Source: Gallibacter sp963558965 (GTDB lineage: Bacteria > Bacillota > Clostridia > Peptostreptococcales > Anaerovoracaceae). From it: DNA of 64,000 nt. Positions 42,848 through 51,669 of the stretch are shown here, in pieces (position 1 is the stretch's first letter; each line of letters opens with the position of its first letter). Location of the stretch: positions 1 through 64,000 of the forward strand of contig CAUWIT010000005.1 of the NCBI GenBank assembly GCA_963558965.1, given 5' to 3'. The position numbers were made by a program, and so were the translations under genes. Under the pieces are notes generated by a model. It saw only the letters and a program-made list of their open reading frames with translations. It did not search any database and had not been told where the DNA came from.

Positions 42848-44509
42848 TTATGCATTTTTTCTTGCTTCTTCTAATAATTCTCCTGCTTCTAATATGGCAA
42901 ACTCTGCACTTTGGAATACATATTTTTCACCTATAATATCCATTAGACCACCTTGTCTTAGCTTTGATTCAACTTTTGGCTGTACACTTGTAAGCATAAC
43001 TTTTATACCTTCTGCCTCAAGCTCTTCAACAAGTTCTAACATAGCCTGTATCCCCGAAAGGTCAATAACTGGAACACCTCTCATAGATAGTATTATAATC
43101 TTTGCACCATCTATATCAGTCAATTTGTTTTTAATTTTCTCTGTTACAGCAAAGAAAATTGTTCCTGTTAAATATACAACTTTAATTTTATTAAATGAGT
43201 CAGTATGGTCTATACCCATCTGTTTTAATTTTTTATCATCTATATCAGCTGTATTAATTTCAATATCTGTCATTCTTACAACTATTAGTATAGCCGCAAA
43301 AGATACACCGATAATAATTGCCTGTGTTAAGTCTAATACAATAGTTGCACCCATTGTTATAAAGAACTTAGCCATACCAGTTTTAAAGTGATTGTTAAAG
43401 ATAAACTTAATGTTTTCCCAGTCATTCATACGCCAAGCTGTTACAATAAGCACTCCAGCCAAAGCTGATAGAGGTATTGCTGACATTACTGGGGCGAGAA
43501 CGAACATGGACAAAAGAAGTATAAGTGCATGAACCACACCTGCCATTCTTGTTTCACAACCTGCCTTAATTGCAACACTTGTACGCGCTATCGCTGCTGT
43601 AGCAGGCACTCCACCGAAAAATGGTATAAGCACATTGCCGATACCTTGAGCTATTAGCTCTCTATCCGCATTGTAGTCCTCTTTTTTCAACTTGCTGGCA
43701 GAAGCCACACATAGCAAGCTTTCTATCATAGCCAATGCGGCAATTGAAAGTGCTGGTATTACCAAATCCCAAAATTGTTTAATGCTTACGCTTGTAATTG
43801 AAAGTCTTTCGTCTAAAAATATTGTTTTAGGTATATCGCCGACTACTGCTACATCAAACTTAGCAAAGTGATTTACTATTAATACCAAAATTATTGCTAC
43901 TAGTGATGAAGGTATTTTTGCATTTAACTTTTGTGGCCATATAAACATAAATATAACTACTGCAAGGCCTATACACATAGTTGGTATATCTGGGTTAAAG
44001 CCATCTGTAAAATATGATACCAGTTTCATAATTGCAAGATCGCCTTTTGATGTTACCCCAAAGAAATTATCTAGCTGTCCTAGCGCTATAATCACCGCAA
44101 TACCTGATGTAAATCCAGTTATTACTGATGATGGGATAAAATATATGATTCGGCCCAATTTAAAAATCCCGGCAACAATTAGTATTATACCTGCAAAGAA
44201 ACTTGCGATAAATATACCTTGCATCCCGTATTTTGCTGCTAGGGTAACTAGGATTGCTGTCATTGCTCCTGTAGGCCCTGACATCTGGAATGACGCTCCA
44301 GAAAAAACTCCTATAACTATACCGCCTATTATGGCTGTAATAAGTCCTGCTGCCGCTGTTGCTCCTGAGCTGACACCAAATGCCAATGCAAGTGGCAATG
44401 CTACGGCCGCTACTGTTATACCTGCCATTATGTCTTTTGCTAACTTTTTACTATTATATCCGGTAAATTCTTTTTTTAAGTCCGAGATATAGTCTCCTAT
44501 AATATTCAA
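42848..44509 (-). CDS. SulP-family anion transporter with STAS domain
   Basis: A 553-residue membrane carrier of the SulP/SLC26 family with about 12-14 helices. The N-terminal signature lies in ITVAAVALPLALAFGVSSG, with FQMSGPTGAMTAIL nearby. A C-terminal cytoplasmic STAS domain (about 430-545) includes IILSMRGVPVIDLSGIQAM. Members carry sulfate, bicarbonate or dicarboxylates; the substrate is not readable here. The TTG at 44509 is taken as start because AAGGAG sits 6 nt before it. An upstream in-frame GTG at 44548 lacks such a site. No sulfur-assimilation genes are adjacent. Confidence 0.9.
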   Translation of the reverse strand: MNIIGDYISDLKKEFTGYNSKKLAKDIMAGITVAAVALPLALAFGVSSGATAAAGLITAIIGGIVIGVFSGASFQMSGPTGAMTAILVTLAAKYGMQGIFIASFFAGIILIVAGIFKLGRIIYFIPSSVITGFTSGIAVIIALGQLDNFFGVTSKGDLAIMKLVSYFTDGFNPDIPTMCIGLAVVIFMFIWPQKLNAKIPSSLVAIILVLIVNHFAKFDVAVVGDIPKTIFLDERLSITSVSIKQFWDLVIPALSIAALAMIESLLCVASASKLKKEDYNADRELIAQGIGNVLIPFFGGVPATAAIARTSVAIKAGCETRMAGVVHALILLLSMFVLAPVMSAIPLSALAGVLIVTAWRMNDWENIKFIFNNHFKTGMAKFFITMGATIVLDLTQAIIIGVSFAAILIVVRMTDIEINTADIDDKKLKQMGIDHTDSFNKIKVVYLTGTIFFAVTEKIKNKLTDIDGAKIIILSMRGVPVIDLSGIQAMLELVEELEAEGIKVMLTSVQPKVESKLRQGGLMDIIGEKYVFQSAEFAILEAGELLEEARKNA

Positions 44510-44614
44510 TTTTTTCTCCTTCCCTAAATTATAACGCTTTACACTCACGGATTAATAGTATATCACATTTTCGGTAAAGTATACAAGGGTAAAAGGTTAA
44601 CCTGACAAAAATAG

Positions 44615-44662
44615 CAAAAAAAGAAGTAGCCACTTATCCATTAGATGTTAAATGACTACTTC
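44615..44662 (-). terminator. Terminator of groESL
   Basis: GAAGTAG (44623-44629) pairs with CTACTTC (44656-44662). On the minus strand seven T residues follow, just beyond the groEL stop. Confidence 0.85.
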
Positions 44663-44707
44663 ATTTGAGTTTACATTTATATTATTTAGATGAGCTTACA
44701 TCAGAGC

Positions 44708-46342
44708 TTACATCATGCCTGGCATACCGCCCATGCCCTGTGGTGGCATTGGAGGCATATCGTTTTCTTTAACAACGTCTACTACACCAGCTTCAGTAGT
44801 TAGAAGCATAGCTGAAGCAGAAGCAGCATTTGCTAAAGCAGATTTTGTTACCTTAGCTGGGTCAACGATACCAGCTTCAATCATATCCTGATATTCTTCG
44901 CTGTAAGCGTTAAATCCTGTTCCAACCTTGCTAGTCTTAACTTTTTCAACTACTACGCTACCTTCAAATCCAGCATTTTCAGCAATCTGTCTAACTGGTT
45001 CTTCTAGGGCTCTCATAATAATTGTTGCACCTGTCTTTTCGTCGCCTGATAGAGTCTTAACGTATTTAGCAACTGCAGGAATAGCATTTGCAAGAGCAAC
45101 TCCACCACCTGGTACGATACCTTCTTCAACACCAGCAACTGTAGCGTTAAGAGCATCTTCGATTCTTAGTTTTCTTTCTTTTAGTTCTGTTTCTGTAGCT
45201 GCACCTACCTGGATAACTGCAACACCACCTGTTAGTTTTGCTAGTCTTTCCTGTAGTTTTTCCTTATCGAAATCAGAAGTTATTTCAGCGATCTGGTTTC
45301 TGATAAATGCAACTCTTGCATTTATTTCGTCTTTGTCTCCAGCTCCGCCTACGATAACTGTGTTGTCTTTGTCAACTTTAACAGTTGCAGCAGTACCTAG
45401 CATATCGATAGTTGCTTCTTTTAGGTCATATCCTAATTCTTCAGCAATTACAGTACCGCCAGTTAGAGTAGCGATATCTTCCATCATTGCTTTTCTTCTG
45501 TCACCAAATCCTGGAGCTTTTACTGCAACGCAGTCAAATGTTCCCTTTAATTTATTTACTACTAGAGTTGCCAATGCTTCGCCATCTACATCGTCTGCTA
45601 TGATAACAAGTTTTCTTCCAGCCTGGATAACCTGTTCTAGTAGAGGTAGGATTTCCTGAATGTTGTTGATTTTTTTATCAGTTAATAGGATTAATGGATT
45701 TTCAATTACTGCTTCCATTTTTTCAGGATCTGTAGCCATGTATGCTGATAGGTATCCTCTGTCAAACTGCATACCTTCAACTACTTCTAGGTTTGTTCCT
45801 ACTGATCTGCCTTCTTCAACAGTAATAACACCATCTTTTCCTACTCTTTCCATTGCTTCAGCGATTAGCTGACCGATGTTTTCATCTGCTGATGAAACTG
45901 ATGCGATATTTGCGATAGCATCTTTTGTATCTACATCTTTAGCATTTTTCTTGATTTCTTCAATTGCAACATCTACTGCACCCTGGATACCTTTTTTAAG
46001 AATCATTGGGTTAGCACCTGCTGCAACATTTTTAAATCCTTCGTTAATAATAATCTGAGCTAATAAAGTAGCTGTAGTTGTACCATCACCTGCAACATCA
46101 TTTGTTTTAGTTGCAACTTCTCTAACTAAAGCAGCTCCCATGTTTTCAACTGGATCTTCAAGTTCGATTTCTCTTGCAATTGTAACACCGTCATTTGTGA
46201 TCAATGGTGCACCAAATTTCTTTTCAAGTAGAACATTTCTTCCTTTAGGTCCAAGTGTAATTTTTACTGTGTTTGCTAATTTGTCAACGCCTTTCTGTAG
46301 TTTTCTTCTGGCATCTTCTCCGTAGTATAAATCTTTAGCCAT
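44708..46342 (-). CDS. groEL: Chaperonin GroEL (Hsp60)
   Basis: The 544-residue chaperonin subunit assembles into double heptameric rings that fold proteins with GroES. Visible segments are LGPKGRNVLLEKKFGAP, the nucleotide site GDGTTTATLLAQ (about 85-96), the apical-domain VIIADDVDGEALATLVVNKL, and ALNATVAGVEEGIVPGGGVAL. The protein ends in the flexible Gly-Met tail MPPQGMGGMPGMM. It lies 23 bp downstream of groES and is co-transcribed from the CIRCE-controlled promoter. Confidence 0.99.
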   Translation of the reverse strand: MAKDLYYGEDARRKLQKGVDKLANTVKITLGPKGRNVLLEKKFGAPLITNDGVTIAREIELEDPVENMGAALVREVATKTNDVAGDGTTTATLLAQIIINEGFKNVAAGANPMILKKGIQGAVDVAIEEIKKNAKDVDTKDAIANIASVSSADENIGQLIAEAMERVGKDGVITVEEGRSVGTNLEVVEGMQFDRGYLSAYMATDPEKMEAVIENPLILLTDKKINNIQEILPLLEQVIQAGRKLVIIADDVDGEALATLVVNKLKGTFDCVAVKAPGFGDRRKAMMEDIATLTGGTVIAEELGYDLKEATIDMLGTAATVKVDKDNTVIVGGAGDKDEINARVAFIRNQIAEITSDFDKEKLQERLAKLTGGVAVIQVGAATETELKERKLRIEDALNATVAGVEEGIVPGGGVALANAIPAVAKYVKTLSGDEKTGATIIMRALEEPVRQIAENAGFEGSVVVEKVKTSKVGTGFNAYSEEYQDMIEAGIVDPAKVTKSALANAASASAMLLTTEAGVVDVVKENDMPPMPPQGMGGMPGMM

Positions 46343-46365
46343 CTTTCTTCACTCCTTCACATTTA

Positions 46366-46644
46366 TTATTCAACTATTCCTAATATATCTTTTTGACTGA
46401 TGATTATGTATTCTTCTCCATCGTATTTAACAGGAGTACCTGCATACTGTGAGAAAATAACTGTTTCACCAACTTTTACTTCCATCTTAACTTCTTCTGT
46501 TCCAGGACCAACTGCAATTACTGATGCTGTCTGTGGCTTTTCCTTTGCCTGTCCTGTAATAACAAATCCGCTAGGTGTTGTGTTAACCTCTTCGCTTCTT
46601 TTAATAACTAATCTGTCTCCAAGTGGTCTAATACCAAAACTCAT
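46366..46644 (-). CDS. groES: Co-chaperonin GroES (Hsp10)
   Basis: The 92-residue lid of the GroEL chamber. It starts FGIRPLGDRLVIKRSEE and has the mobile-loop region TTPSGFVITGQAKEKPQ and the GETVIFSQYAGTPVKYDGEEYIII core. The ATG at 46644 has GGAGG 8 nt upstream; an in-frame ATG at 46677 would add 11 residues that overlap the CIRCE element and is rejected. Confidence 0.98.
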   Translation of the reverse strand: MSFGIRPLGDRLVIKRSEEVNTTPSGFVITGQAKEKPQTASVIAVGPGTEEVKMEVKVGETVIFSQYAGTPVKYDGEEYIIISQKDILGIVE

Positions 46645-46670
46645 CTTTCTTACCTCCATTTTACATTTTA

Positions 46671-46697
46671 TTAGCACTCAACCTCATTGAGTGCTAA
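46671..46697. promoter_or_regulatory. CIRCE operator
   Basis: The sequence TTAGCACTC-N9-GAGTGCTAA is a perfect CIRCE inverted repeat, the binding site of heat-shock repressor HrcA. It lies between the groES promoter and ribosome site. hrcA itself is outside the window. Confidence 0.98.
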
Positions 46698-46701
46698 CTA
46701 T

Positions 46702-46729
46702 ATTTTACTACTTATTTACTTATTGTCAA
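46702..46729 (-). promoter_or_regulatory. groESL promoter
   Basis: On the minus strand a perfect TTGACA (46724-46729) and TAAAAT (46702-46707) are 16 bp apart, immediately upstream of CIRCE. Confidence 0.8.
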
Positions 46730-46747
46730 TATCTTGCACAAATTTAT

Positions 46748-48049
46748 TTAAAGTTTTTCTACTACCATTTCCAAAATTCTTCTGTTTTCAATGGAAGTGA
46801 CCTCTATTTTCAGATTGTCGGTTTCCACTAAAACTCTGTCATTTTCATTAGGAATGGCTTCTAGGTGCTCTAACACTACTCCGCTCATAGTATGATAATG
46901 ACCTTTTTTATCGATTTTGATACCTGTTTCGTGTTCAAACTTTTTGATAGTGCAATCTCCTTGAACTAGCCATTTGCCTTCTGATAATTTTTTTACTTCC
47001 TCTTCTTCTGGCAAATCGTACTCGTCGTAAATATTTCCAAATATCTCCTCTAGTAAATCCTCCATAGTTATAAGACCATTGATTGATCCGTATTCGTCAA
47101 TTACTATAGCCATATGTCTTTTCTCAAGCTGCATACGCTTAAATAATTCAGATGCTTTCATATTTTCCGATACAAAATATCCGTTTCTAACATAAGGCTT
47201 TATATCGTATTTTCTATTTTCATCAGCCATCAAATAGTCTTTTGAATAAAGGACTCCTACTATATCATCATCTTCATTGTACACAGGTATACGAGAACAA
47301 CCACTTGATTTAATAGTTTCAAGTATAGTTTCTTCTGTATCATCTATATTTACAGTTTTCATTTCAGAACGTTGTGTCATAACTTCAGCGACAGTTATAT
47401 CGTTAAAATCAAACACATTTTTTATCCAGTCGCTTTCGAATGCTTCTATTGCTCCGATTTTACCACCTAGCTCTATCATCATTTTTATTTCTTCTTCTGT
47501 TACATTATCCTCTTCAGTTTCAGTTTTCATACGAAGCAATTTTAAAACTAAATTTGTACTAAATGATAGAAATACTACTACTGGTTTCATTATAACTGCA
47601 ATAGCTAAAACTACTGGTGAAGTAAATCTAGCTATTTCATAAGGCTTTTGCATAGCAATTCGCTTTGGCACCAATTCTCCAAAAATCAAAGTTAAATATG
47701 AAAGTACTAAAGTGATAACGACTACTGAAATAACCTCCAAAGTCTTAAGGGAAACAGATGTCATTCCTAAGTCATCGTGTACCCAATTTACAATATAGCC
47801 AGAAAAATTATCTGCGGCAAAGGCACTTCCTAAAAATCCTGCAAGGGTTATCCCCACCTGAATAGTAGATAAAAATCCTGAAGGCTCATCTAGCATTTTT
47901 ACAAGCCTTTTTGCGGTTTTATCCCCTTCCTCTGACTGTTTTCTAAGTTTTGCACTGCTAAGAGAAAGCACAGCAATCTCAGTAGATGCAAAAAATGCAT
48001 TTAAAAATATTAGTATTAACTGCAAAATTATTTGTTGTGGTACGTCCAT
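46748..48049 (-). CDS. CNNM/CBS-domain (HlyC/CorC family) membrane protein, copy 2
   Basis: A 433-residue paralogue of the protein at 17315-18595. The DUF21/CNNM region has four hydrophobic segments (about 5-150), including FFASTEIAVLSLSSAKLR and VGITLAGFLGSAFAADNF. Two CBS domains (about 215-335) include VMTQRSEMKTVNID and IVIDEYGSINGLITMEDLLEEIFGNIYDEYD, followed by a CorC_HlyC domain. A role in divalent-cation export is inferred from the family. It is monocistronic, between the groESL promoter and the stomatin operon. Confidence 0.92.
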   Translation of the reverse strand: MDVPQQIILQLILIFLNAFFASTEIAVLSLSSAKLRKQSEEGDKTAKRLVKMLDEPSGFLSTIQVGITLAGFLGSAFAADNFSGYIVNWVHDDLGMTSVSLKTLEVISVVVITLVLSYLTLIFGELVPKRIAMQKPYEIARFTSPVVLAIAVIMKPVVVFLSFSTNLVLKLLRMKTETEEDNVTEEEIKMMIELGGKIGAIEAFESDWIKNVFDFNDITVAEVMTQRSEMKTVNIDDTEETILETIKSSGCSRIPVYNEDDDIVGVLYSKDYLMADENRKYDIKPYVRNGYFVSENMKASELFKRMQLEKRHMAIVIDEYGSINGLITMEDLLEEIFGNIYDEYDLPEEEEVKKLSEGKWLVQGDCTIKKFEHETGIKIDKKGHYHTMSGVVLEHLEAIPNENDRVLVETDNLKIEVTSIENRRILEMVVEKL

Positions 48050-48107
48050 AAATTTCTCTCCTTCTTTTTCTTCTTTTTACTTTTATTTCCATATACCTAT
48101 AAAACAA

Positions 48108-48150
48108 AAGACTTTTACCCATATTAAATACAGATAAAAGTCTTGTTTTT
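48108..48150 (-). terminator. Terminator of the stomatin/NfeD operon
   Basis: AAGACTTTTA (48108-48117) pairs with TAAAAGTCTT (48135-48144). TTTTGTTTTAT follows on the minus strand; a T-run also follows on the plus strand. Confidence 0.82.
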
Positions 48151-48221
48151 TAATAAATAAACCGGTTATTTCTAACGTGATGACGGCTATTTAACACACC
48201 TTATGTGCTAACTACTCCCTT

Positions 48222-49163
48222 TTATTTTTTTACTACTTCTGCAACTGTTGTGGCAAATCCAGCCAAATTTTGAAGTTCTGATGGAATTATTATCTTAGTT
48301 GCCTGTCCATCTGCTACTTTTTCTAAAGCTTCAAAGCTCTTCAAAGCCAAAACTTCATTTGTAGGTTCTGATTCTTTTAACATAACCAAACCTTTTGCTG
48401 TAGCTTCTTGAACTAGTCTTATAGCTTCTGCATTACCTTCGGCTATTTTAATAGCAGCCATTTTTTCAGCTTCTGCATTTAGTATTGCAGCCTGCTTGTC
48501 TGCTTCTGCCTTAAGAATGGCAACTTCTTTGTTTCCTTCTGCTACTAGAACTGAAGACTTCTTTTCACCTTCGGCTCTTAAGATAGCTTCTCTTTTTTCA
48601 CGCTCAGCCTTCATCTGTTTTTCCATAGCATCCTGGATTTCTCTTGGTGGAGTTATATTTTTTACTTCCACACGATTTATCTTAATGCCCCATGGATCTG
48701 TTGCTTCATCTAATACTGATCTAATATTTGAATTGATATAATCTCTACCTGTTAGAGTTGCATCTAAGTCAAGCTCACCAATAATATTTCTAAGAGTTGT
48801 TGCAGTTAAGTTTTCAACTGCTGACATTGGGTTGTCAACTCCATAAGTGTATAGCTTAGGCTCTGTAATTTGGAAATAAACTACTGTATCAATTTCCATA
48901 GTTACATTGTCTTTTGTAATTACAGGCTGTGGTAAAAAGTCTATTACATTTTCCTTTAATGACACTTTTTTTGCTACTTTGTCAATCAAAGGAATTTTAA
49001 AATGTATACCTACTTCCCATGTGCAATTATATGCGCCAAGTCTTTCGATTACAAATGCGTTTGCCTGTGGAACTATACGAATATTTGTAACAATAAGCCA
49101 AATGATTAAAGCAATTATAATTATTCCAAATAATGTGCCCCCGATATCTCCTAAAATACCCAT
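48222..49163 (-). CDS. SPFH/Band 7 (stomatin-like, QmcA-type) membrane protein
   Basis: A 313-residue protein with one N-terminal membrane helix (about 8-27) and a long SPFH domain. The family segments are VPQANAFVIERLGAY, LKENVIDFLPQPVITKDNVTMEIDTVVYFQI and WGIKINRVEVKNITPPREIQDAM. An alanine- and glutamate-rich coiled coil (about 180-255) follows. Such proteins form membrane-associated oligomeric rings or cages and organise microdomains. It lies downstream of an NfeD gene, its usual partner, with a 62-bp gap containing a TTAACCGGTTAA palindrome. Confidence 0.93.
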   Translation of the reverse strand: MGILGDIGGTLFGIIIIALIIWLIVTNIRIVPQANAFVIERLGAYNCTWEVGIHFKIPLIDKVAKKVSLKENVIDFLPQPVITKDNVTMEIDTVVYFQITEPKLYTYGVDNPMSAVENLTATTLRNIIGELDLDATLTGRDYINSNIRSVLDEATDPWGIKINRVEVKNITPPREIQDAMEKQMKAEREKREAILRAEGEKKSSVLVAEGNKEVAILKAEADKQAAILNAEAEKMAAIKIAEGNAEAIRLVQEATAKGLVMLKESEPTNEVLALKSFEALEKVADGQATKIIIPSELQNLAGFATTVAEVVKK

Positions 49164-49225
49164 TTTGTACTCTCCCTTTCGTAACGTAATTAAACGATTA
49201 ACCGGTTAACTCAACCTTTTTCCGT

Positions 49226-49675
49226 CTAATCTACTTTTTTAGTTACAACTAATTTCACGCTAGAAATTTCTTTGACAAGGATTTCTTGTCCTTTATAAAT
49301 AGTCTCGTCTCCAGCAACTGCTGTCCACATTTGACCGTTTACCTTAACTTGACCTGGTCTAAGAGGCTCAATATCCTCCATAACTACACCAGTCATGCCT
49401 ACAAGAGCATCTGCATTTGTTTTAATAGTTTTTCTCGTAAAGTGCTTATTTAATATAGGTCTTGTAAATACCAAAAGCACTACTGAAACAGCTATAAAAA
49501 CTACTACTTGTATTATTAAAGAATTTGTAAACATAGATGTAAATGCTCCAGCTAAAGCTCCCGCTGCAAACCAAATAGTTGTAAGCCCCATAGTTGCCGC
49601 TTCTACTATAGCTAAAATAATCGCAATACCAATCCATATAATAGCTATGTCTACCGTTCCTAAAATTTGTAACAT
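49226..49675 (-). CDS. NfeD-family membrane protein
   Basis: A 149-residue short NfeD protein lacking the ClpP-like protease domain of long forms. It has three hydrophobic helices (about 8-75), then a C-terminal OB-fold domain (about 90-149) with DALVGMTGVVMEDI, KVNGQMWTAVAGDETIYKGQEILV and VKLVV. NfeD and SPFH proteins are commonly paired and thought to work together at the membrane. It sits between the OGG1-like glycosylase gene and the SPFH gene. Confidence 0.9.
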   Translation of the reverse strand: MLQILGTVDIAIIWIGIAIILAIVEAATMGLTTIWFAAGALAGAFTSMFTNSLIIQVVVFIAVSVVLLVFTRPILNKHFTRKTIKTNADALVGMTGVVMEDIEPLRPGQVKVNGQMWTAVAGDETIYKGQEILVKEISSVKLVVTKKVD

Positions 49676-49686
49676 TATAATCCCCT

Positions 49687-50562
49687 TTATTTTCTAATTT
49701 GCTCACAATACCCTTCATTTCTCATATAATAAAATAGATATTGCTGAGCTATACCGGCGTATTCACCAAATTTTTCTTTGGCAAAAGCCTCCATACCTTT
49801 AACGTCATTTTCTTCAAAGCCATATAAAAAGTTCATAACTTTTTTCATCCATACATCTATAGGAAATGCATCTCTCTTTTTTAGAGCAAATAACATAATA
49901 CAATTTGCAACTTTTGGCCCTACACCGTTTAAAGTTGAAATAGTCTTAAAAGCCTCGGCGCTTGAAACCTCCGCTTCCTTTAGACCTTCGTAAGTTTGCC
50001 TATCCGCCTCAAACATCTTTGCACTTGCTATAATATACTTGGCCCTATACCCAAGTCTACAAGGTGCCAAATCTTCAACAGTCATATCTGCCAAAGTTTT
50101 CGCATCTGGAAAAGCATATCTAACTTTACCTCTGTACTGTCCAATCTCCTGCCCAAAGTTTTCGCAAAGACTTTCGATACAGCCCTTGATGCGAGGTATA
50201 TTGTTATTTGCCGATATGATAAATGAAATTATAGTTTCCCAGACATCTTGATTTAACAATCTTATGCCCTCGCCTCTTTTAATGGCGCGACCTATAACTT
50301 CATCTTTTGATTTTAGGTTGTTCTTTATTTTAGCATAATCTGTATCAAAGTCCAAATAGTTTCTCCAAAAATTTTCAAAATTTTCTGAATCGCAATTATC
50401 TATAACTAGATTGCTACCTTCCAAAGCCATATTTGCAGCCATTCCGCTAGCAACACCTGTGTAACTACCGTCATCTTCCTTTTGCCATCTAAAACACTGA
50501 CCACAATCAAAAATCTGATCCAAGTCAAAATCTTTTACATTTTCAACTACAAACTTGCTCAT
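49687..50562 (-). CDS. 8-oxoguanine DNA glycosylase, OGG1-like
   Basis: Base-excision repair enzyme predicted to remove 8-oxoguanine and cleave the abasic site. The 291-residue protein has the OGG_N domain (about 1-110: FDCGQCFRWQ) and an HhH-GPD domain. Its hairpin LNGVGPKVANCIMLF carries the catalytic lysine (K217), and AFPIDVWMKK carries the catalytic aspartate (D236). This is the clostridial OGG1 type rather than MutM. Its start overlaps the stop of the P-loop/Asp23 gene by 4 bp, so the two are coupled. Confidence 0.93.
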   Translation of the reverse strand: MSKFVVENVKDFDLDQIFDCGQCFRWQKEDDGSYTGVASGMAANMALEGSNLVIDNCDSENFENFWRNYLDFDTDYAKIKNNLKSKDEVIGRAIKRGEGIRLLNQDVWETIISFIISANNNIPRIKGCIESLCENFGQEIGQYRGKVRYAFPDAKTLADMTVEDLAPCRLGYRAKYIIASAKMFEADRQTYEGLKEAEVSSAEAFKTISTLNGVGPKVANCIMLFALKKRDAFPIDVWMKKVMNFLYGFEENDVKGMEAFAKEKFGEYAGIAQQYLFYYMRNEGYCEQIRK

Positions 50563-51365
50563 GATACACCTCTCACATCAATATTTAGATTTTCAATATT
50601 AAAGGCAGTCATTTCCTCGATCATATTTGCGCTTTTACGCTGTAATTCCTTCGCTATTTCTATAATATTTGTGCCTTTTTTCACCACTAAATAAACATCT
50701 ATCTCAAGAGCTTCGATATTTTGATTTGCTGTTACTTTTAAAACATTTTCAATGCCCTTGATGCCCTGAGCTGTGCATTTTACAATATCGCTAATAACTC
50801 TGTCAGAAATAATAAACTCGCCCATATAGCTGTATGTGGGTCTAACTACTGACTTTTCGGTGAAACTTCCCTTGCCAGCGCCTATGCCCTTAAAAATGCG
50901 CAACGGACTTATAAAATAGCCAGAAAATTGATGTTTTAGCTGCATAGAAGATACAGGAATGACATGTTTTCCTTGCCCATTTCGCTGTTTGTCCGCAATC
51001 TTTCTCTCATTTTCTGTAGTAATATCCTCAATATATATTTTTTCATCTATTTGGCCGACTTCAATTCGCTTTGAAATTTTTTCAACCATACCGTCTGAAG
51101 TTCCAATAATCAAAATTGATTCGGGATTTACTTCTTTGATTTTTTCTGTGACTTCTATTTTATGATCTTCATCATTGAACAATGCAGTTTTAACGGCTCC
51201 AATCTTAGTCGCCTCTCTTTTTGCAGATTTTCCTGCCATCGCTTTGCCCTTAAAAATAAAAAGTCCATCGTCTATAATACTCTCTATACCCTTGTCTTTG
51301 CAAAGGTTTATAGCCTGGTAGCTTTTACCAGTTCCACTTTTTCCTACTAATGCGTATACTTTCAT
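50559..51365 (-). CDS. P-loop NTPase fused to an Asp23/Gls24-like domain
   Basis: A 268-residue protein with a Walker A motif right at the N-terminus (GKSGTGKS, residues 8-15). A nucleotide-kinase-like region follows to about residue 150. The C-terminal domain (about 165-268) contains YSYMGEFIISDRVISDIVKCTAQGIKGIENV and LEIDVYLVVKKGTNIIEIAKELQRK, which resembles Asp23/Gls24 envelope-stress proteins. A shuttle of ATPase and Asp23 functions is not established; it appears to be a lineage-specific architecture of Clostridia. No membrane helix is seen. It heads the operon with the OGG1-like, NfeD and SPFH genes. Confidence 0.78.
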   Translation of the reverse strand: MKVYALVGKSGTGKSYQAINLCKDKGIESIIDDGLFIFKGKAMAGKSAKREATKIGAVKTALFNDEDHKIEVTEKIKEVNPESILIIGTSDGMVEKISKRIEVGQIDEKIYIEDITTENERKIADKQRNGQGKHVIPVSSMQLKHQFSGYFISPLRIFKGIGAGKGSFTEKSVVRPTYSYMGEFIISDRVISDIVKCTAQGIKGIENVLKVTANQNIEALEIDVYLVVKKGTNIIEIAKELQRKSANMIEEMTAFNIENLNIDVRGVS

Positions 51366-51366
51366 C

Positions 51367-51395
51367 TTTACATCTCCAATTTATGATGTTATAAT
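51367..51395 (+). promoter_or_regulatory. Predicted ferredoxin promoter
   Basis: TTTACA (51367-51372) and TATAAT (51390-51395) are 17 bp apart, with a TG in the extended -10 position. The ferredoxin ATG lies 39 bp downstream with AAAGGAGG as ribosome site. Confidence 0.75.
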
Positions 51396-51433
51396 TTCTT
51401 TGTTGAGATATATCTTAAAAGGAGGAAAAAAAA

Positions 51434-51604
51434 ATGGCTTACAAAATTACAGATGCTTGCATCAACTGTGGAGTATGTGCTGGCGAATGCCCAGTAGAAG
51501 CAATTTCAGAAGGCGATGGAAAACACGTTATCGATCCTGAAAAATGCATCGACTGCGGAGCTTGCGCTGGAGCTTGCCCTGTTGACGCACCACAGGCTGA
51601 ATAA
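51434..51604 (+). CDS. 2[4Fe-4S] ferredoxin, clostridial type
   Basis: A 56-residue low-potential electron carrier. Two CxxCxxCxxxCP motifs bind two 4Fe-4S clusters: C9, C12, C15 and C19, and C38, C41, C44 and C48. The two halves are internal repeats (ACINCGVCAGECP and KCIDCGACAGACP). The protein is strongly acidic. It is a monocistronic gene with a strong extended -10 promoter, an AAAGGAGG ribosome site and a very strong terminator, suggesting high expression. It would serve fermentative electron flow, for example with pyruvate:ferredoxin oxidoreductase or hydrogenase, neither of which is in this window. Confidence 0.97.
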   Translation: MAYKITDACINCGVCAGECPVEAISEGDGKHVIDPEKCIDCGACAGACPVDAPQAE

Positions 51605-51622
51605 TTTCTATTCGGTATAATT

Positions 51623-51660
51623 AATAACCGTTTCTAAAATTTAGAAACGGTTATTTTTTT
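51623..51660 (+). terminator. Strong terminator after ferredoxin
   Basis: A near-perfect 33-nt inverted repeat (51623-51655, arms AATAACCGTTTCTAAA and its complement) is followed by a run of T residues to 51660 on the plus strand. Confidence 0.92.
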
Positions 51661-51669
51661 ATGTTCATT

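Noticed and set aside
44928..45659. Long open frame of 243 codons on the plus strand opposite groEL
   Set aside because: It lies antisense to a certain groEL. Its composition is the serine/proline/alanine-rich pattern produced by complementing a conserved gene, and it has no ribosome site or family resemblance.
51366..51433. Divergent regulatory element (Rex or Fur box) at the ferredoxin promoter
   Set aside because: Only promoter elements and a ribosome site are visible; no convincing dyad was found.
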